From Actinomycetota bacterium (GTDB taxonomy: Bacteria; Actinomycetota; Actinomycetes; S36-B12), in the NCBI GenBank assembly GCA_947472655.1, contig CANJCG010000085.1:1-6787 (forward strand): a stretch of 6,787 nucleotides of DNA, read 5' to 3'. Shown here piece by piece: positions 6,031-6,787 of the stretch. The notes under the pieces were generated by a model. That model saw nothing but the letters and a program-made list of their open reading frames with translations, had not been told where the DNA came from and made no database searches. Every line of letters begins with the position of its first letter. Positions within the stretch are counted from its first letter, which is position 1. Both the position numbers and the translations under genes were made by a program.

Positions 6031-6036
6031 AGTCTA
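6031..6036 (-). promoter_or_regulatory. Possible -10 box of serA, implying a leaderless mRNA
   Basis: TAGACT on the minus strand matches TAnnnT and is followed by six bases (TTGCTG) and then GTG 6024, placing the expected transcription start on the first base of the codon. No convincing -35 is visible around 6059-6054. It also contains the in-frame TAG that limits how far serA can extend upstream. Confidence 0.4.
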
Positions 6037-6067
6037 GCGAGGGTTCATGGGTGCTTTCGCCACGACC

Positions 6068-6787
6068 TCAGAGGTACCAAGCGGACAAGGACTCACCAAA
6101 AAACAGACCAGCCCAGAAACCGGCAAAGAGGAATGGGCCGAAGGCAAGTGCTGTGCCCCTACGGGCTCTACCCAAGGCCATCAAGGCTATGGCAGCGCAG
6201 CCTCCCAAGATCCAGGCTCCGAAGAGACCCACGAAGCCGGAACCCCAGCCCACCCAACCCAGAACCAGCCCAAGAACTGGCGCCAACTTCACATCACCGA
6301 ATCCCATGCCGCGACCTGAAGTCACCAGCCAGACTCCACCGATCGCGATGAGCCAGACAAAGGCCATCAGCAAGCTCTGGGTCACCGGCGCCTGGCTCCG
6401 AACAACGCCTGCGTACGCCAGACCCGCAACTGCGGTTGGGTACATCCAGATGACGACCGCATCGGGCAATCGGTGGTGTTCGATATCGATCAGAGTCAAA
6501 GTGATGGTGAAACTCGATAACGCAAGAAGCAAGGGCAGAAGCCCCAACAGATGTTCATCGGAAGTTCCCAAACACGCCCAACTTAAGACAACCCATGAGA
6601 CAGCATTTGCTAGTTCGACTAGCGGGTACCTCGCACTGATTGACTGATGACAATTCCGACATTGCCCTCGCAAAATCAACCAAGAAATTAATGGAATCGT
6701 GTCAACCCACGCGTTTGGTTCTTTACACTTGGGGCACGTTGACCTTGGCCGAATAATCGAACGAGCATCCGGAACTCGGGAAATGAC
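6068..6787 (-). CDS. Prepilin peptidase (A24 family), 5' end beyond the window
   Basis: Integral membrane aspartyl protease that cleaves the leader of type IV prepilins or type II secretion pseudopilins on the cytoplasmic side; some members also N-methylate the new N-terminus. The frame is open to the right edge, and 239 residues are visible (numbered from the edge). It starts with VISRVPDARSIIRPRSTCPK, a typical internal N-terminal region, so only a short part including the first membrane segment is missing. The zinc-type tetrad is complete: CPKC (18-21) and CRNC (43-46). Catalytic aspartates are Asp101 in LIDIEHHRLPD and Asp165 in GFGDVKL, the GxGD motif. Several hydrophobic membrane segments follow, and the C-terminus has the usual AFGPFLFAG. 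A start at TTG 6679 would cut off CPKC and is wrong. Gene names such as pilD, tadV or comC cannot be chosen without the partner pilus genes, which are not in view. Confidence 0.92.
   Translation of the reverse strand, partial: VISRVPDARSIIRPRSTCPKCKEPNAWVDTIPLISWLILRGQCRNCHQSISARYPLVELANAVSWVVLSWACLGTSDEHLLGLLPLLLALSSFTITLTLIDIEHHRLPDAVVIWMYPTAVAGLAYAGVVRSQAPVTQSLLMAFVWLIAIGGVWLVTSGRGMGFGDVKLAPVLGLVLGWVGWGSGFVGLFGAWILGGCAAIALMALGRARRGTALAFGPFLFAGFWAGLFFGESLSAWYL

Noticed and set aside
6012..6647. A 211-codon plus-strand frame rich in proline, lysine and threonine
   Set aside because: It lies antisense to the prepilin peptidase and the start of serA, both of which have complete family motifs. 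Its composition is what results from reading the opposite strand of a membrane-protein gene.
6677..6679. TTG as start of the prepilin peptidase
   Set aside because: The same frame stays open to the window edge and encodes the conserved CPKC half of the cysteine tetrad, so the true start is outside.
1..6787. CRISPR array, insertion sequence, toxin-antitoxin, defence island or tRNA
   Set aside because: No spaced direct repeats, transposase frames, terminal inverted repeats, small paired toxin-antitoxin frames or cloverleaf patterns were found by eye. Nearly all of the window is explained by five housekeeping genes and their control regions.

Overview
The window is a piece of amino-acid biosynthesis chromosome, most likely from an actinomycete (Actinomycetota) of moderate G+C content. 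The evidence is the long SerA with an extra domain before its ACT domain, the long-form LeuA with its regulatory domain, the actinobacterial REGTEGPYVG form of LeuB, -10 boxes placed directly before start codons, and a leuA leader with a pseudoknot of the kind described in Actinobacteria. Genus cannot be given from the sequence alone.

Layout from left to right. Positions 14-83 (minus strand) hold what looks like an amino-acid-responsive leader for a gene beyond the left edge: an extended -10 promoter, a 9-residue peptide with three consecutive isoleucine codons, and an 11-bp hairpin starting at its stop codon. Next come ilvE (178-1305) and leuB (1368-2423), both minus strand and probably one operon read leuB then ilvE. 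Positions 2424-2627 are a divergent control region. On the plus strand it carries an extended -10 promoter, a 13-residue leader peptide with three consecutive leucine codons, an 11-bp hairpin, a possible pseudoknot and the leuA ribosome-binding site. leuA (2628-4373, plus) follows, then a perfect 21-bp inverted repeat between the convergent leuA and serA genes. serA (4441-6024, minus) and a prepilin peptidase gene cut by the right edge (6068-6787, minus) complete the window.

How the genes fit together: LeuA makes 2-isopropylmalate from 2-ketoisovalerate and acetyl-CoA, LeuB oxidises 3-isopropylmalate, and IlvE transaminates the 2-keto acids of leucine, valine and isoleucine. LeuC/LeuD and the common IlvB/N/C/D enzymes are not in the window. 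SerA opens serine synthesis and is a frequent neighbour of branched-chain genes in Actinobacteria. The prepilin peptidase belongs to type IV pilus or type II secretion-like systems and has no evident metabolic link.

The protein-coding content is ordinary. The most interesting material is regulatory: two short leaders, one Leu-rich and one Ile-rich, share almost the same geometry. No CRISPR array, mobile element, tRNA or rRNA was seen.
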